NCBI GenBank assembly: GCA_003240855.1
Contig: QFNN01000003.1
Coordinates: 1 to 64,000, forward strand
DNA: 64,000 bases
Direction: 5' to 3'
DNA from: Sphingomonas sanxanigenens
GTDB taxonomy: Bacteria > Pseudomonadota > Alphaproteobacteria > Sphingomonadales > Sphingomonadaceae
Positions 62,815-64,000 of the stretch are shown here, piece by piece. The notes under the pieces are model-generated. The model made no database searches, was not told where the DNA came from, and saw nothing but the letters and a program-made list of their open reading frames with translations. The position numbers were made by a program, and so were the translations under genes. The first letter of the stretch is position 1, and each line of letters starts with the position of its first letter.

Positions 62815-64000
62815 ATGAAGTCGAGCGGCTTTCGTGTTTACCTTATGGGAACTACTCTGCTTGCTACGCTGTGGAGCGTCTCCGCTAGCGCGCAGGATGT
62901 GCAGCCAGCGGAAGCTGCTGCGTCGGCCGCCGACAATTCTGGTGAAATCGTGGTCACCGGGTCGCTGATCCGCAATCCCAACGTGGCGAGCGCCACCCCC
63001 GTCACTTCGATCGGCCAGAAGGAAATCCAGCTTCGTCAGGCGGTCAATGCCGAGCAGTTGATCCGTGACATACCGGGTTCGGTGGCTGGCATTGGCAACA
63101 ATGCGGTGTCGAACAATCCTGGCGCCTCGACGGCGGACCTTCGTGGTCTCGGCTCAAATCGCAATATCGTTCTGCTCGACGGTCAGCGCGTCGTGCCTTA
63201 CGGCCTGGAGGGCGTCACCGATCTTAACGTGATCCCGCTCGCCCTGATCCAGCGCACTGATGTCCTTACCGGCGGCGCGTCGACGACTTATGGCGCGGAT
63301 GCGATTTCCGGCGTGGTCAACTTTGTCACGCGCCGCGACTTCAACGGGCTCGACGTGAACGCGTCCGCCGGCCTCTCGGAGCGGGGTGATGGCCTGACCT
63401 ACCGCTTCGACGTCACGATGGGCGCCGACCTGGCCGATGGCCGCGGCAATATCGCAATCTCCGCCGGTTATCAGAAGCAGGACGGCGTCGCCCAGCGCGA
63501 GCGCGACTGGGCCGCCTATCCGATCAACTCCTACACGGGGAAGATTGGCGGTTCGACTGCGGGCGTCCCGGCGCGCCTCGGTTCCGTCACCACCGTCGTC
63601 AATGGCAGCCGCGTCACCGCGATCTCGGGCACCACGCAGATCGATCCCGCCACGGGCACAGCCGTTGCGCCATATTCGCTCTACAATTACGACCAGACTC
63701 AATATTTCCAGACGCCGTTCGAGCGCTATAATCTCTATGCGACCGGTCATTATGACCTGACGGACAATATCGAGTTCTACGGCCGCGGGATGTTCTCCCA
63801 AACGCGCGTTTCCGCGATCATCGCGGAGTCGGGCGCGTTTGGCATCGCGGTCGCTGTGCCGTTCAGCAATCCGTATCTTCCGACGGGGCTGCGCAACCAG
63901 ATCTGTAACGGCGCGGGCCTGACGGCGGCCCAGTGCACGGCGTCGGCCGCTGCAACGTCGACTACCGATCCCAATTATCGCACCTTCACCACATCGCTTT
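62815..64000 (+). CDS. TonB-dependent receptor (runs off the window)
   Basis: Only the first 395 codons are in the window. A signal peptide (FRVYLMGTTLLATLWSVSAS, cleavage near SAQ-D) is followed by a TonB-box-like GEIVVTGSLI. The plug domain contains NAEQLIRDIPGSVAGIG, ADLRGLGSNRNIVLLDGQRV and LTGGASTTYGADAISGVVNF, a typical sphingomonad TonB receptor. The barrel begins at about residue 175. Position downstream of fuconate dehydratase suggests uptake of fucose or fucose-containing oligosaccharides. AGGGGA lies at 62801-62806 before ATG 62815. Confidence 0.95.
   Translation, partial: MKSSGFRVYLMGTTLLATLWSVSASAQDVQPAEAAASAADNSGEIVVTGSLIRNPNVASATPVTSIGQKEIQLRQAVNAEQLIRDIPGSVAGIGNNAVSNNPGASTADLRGLGSNRNIVLLDGQRVVPYGLEGVTDLNVIPLALIQRTDVLTGGASTTYGADAISGVVNFVTRRDFNGLDVNASAGLSERGDGLTYRFDVTMGADLADGRGNIAISAGYQKQDGVAQRERDWAAYPINSYTGKIGGSTAGVPARLGSVTTVVNGSRVTAISGTTQIDPATGTAVAPYSLYNYDQTQYFQTPFERYNLYATGHYDLTDNIEFYGRGMFSQTRVSAIIAESGAFGIAVAVPFSNPYLPTGLRNQICNGAGLTAAQCTASAAATSTTDPNYRTFTTSL

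Overview
This 64-kb window is high-GC chromosomal DNA from an alphaproteobacterium, most likely a member of the Sphingomonadales. The signs are a sphingomonad-type TonB-dependent receptor, an exosortase A (XrtA) exopolysaccharide locus, the mreBCD-mrdA-rodA order, a complete distal valine catabolic cluster, and short REP-like hairpin repeats of the kind common in these genomes. The assignment is by family recognition; no search was run.

Positions 1-6405 are accessory. Positions 1-1876 hold a HicB/HicA-type toxin-antitoxin pair, two unknown small genes and a possible gene remnant. Positions 1877-6405 look like a very small (about 4.5 kb) integrative element in the 3' half of a tRNA-Lys(CTT) gene. 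It carries a P4-type tyrosine integrase, an AlpA-like regulator, a structured gene-free stretch ending in a strong terminator, and a chain of tiny unknown genes. A 46-bp copy of the tRNA 3' half marks the far end. Clusters of GCTAGA motifs, including one exact 18-bp repeat, lie just inside both ends.

Positions 6541-27866 are core genome. The first part is the cell-shape operon rodA-mrdA-mreD-mreC-mreB (minus strand), then mutL, a small DUF805-like membrane protein, an EamA transporter and a LysR regulator. A valine/isobutyrate operon follows: mmsA, isobutyryl-CoA dehydrogenase, 3-hydroxyisobutyryl-CoA hydrolase, enoyl-CoA hydratase and mmsB. Next come proS (archaeal/eukaryotic-like type), glpD, rnr and a small secreted TPR-like protein.

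Positions 27863-45831 are an XrtA/PEP-CTERM-type exopolysaccharide locus. A divergent small-molecule module (two hydrolases, an acyl carrier protein, a GNAT/FemAB-like protein, an acyl-CoA ligase and a PLP decarboxylase) is followed by a tightly packed operon. That operon encodes an export protein, a chain-length determinant, a BY-kinase, an outer-membrane protein, an ATPase, a deacetylase, a FemAB protein, a glycosyltransferase, XrtA fused to an EpsI-like domain, and an asparagine-synthase-like amidotransferase.

Positions 45785-54547 are housekeeping and miscellaneous genes: truA, fmt, recR, def, an HxlR regulator divergent from an SDR, fhs, rmuC and a secreted esterase. Positions 54664-64000 form an oxidative L-fucose utilisation locus. 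One strand carries fucP, a mutarotase, a fucose dehydrogenase-like aldo/keto reductase, a fuconolactonase-like hydrolase and an SDR. The other strand carries an L-fuconate dehydratase, a TPR/2OG-oxygenase-like protein and a TonB-dependent receptor that runs off the window. Together they could bring L-fucose or fucosides across both membranes and oxidise the sugar to 2,4-diketo-3-deoxy-L-fuconate; the last cleaving enzyme is not in the window.
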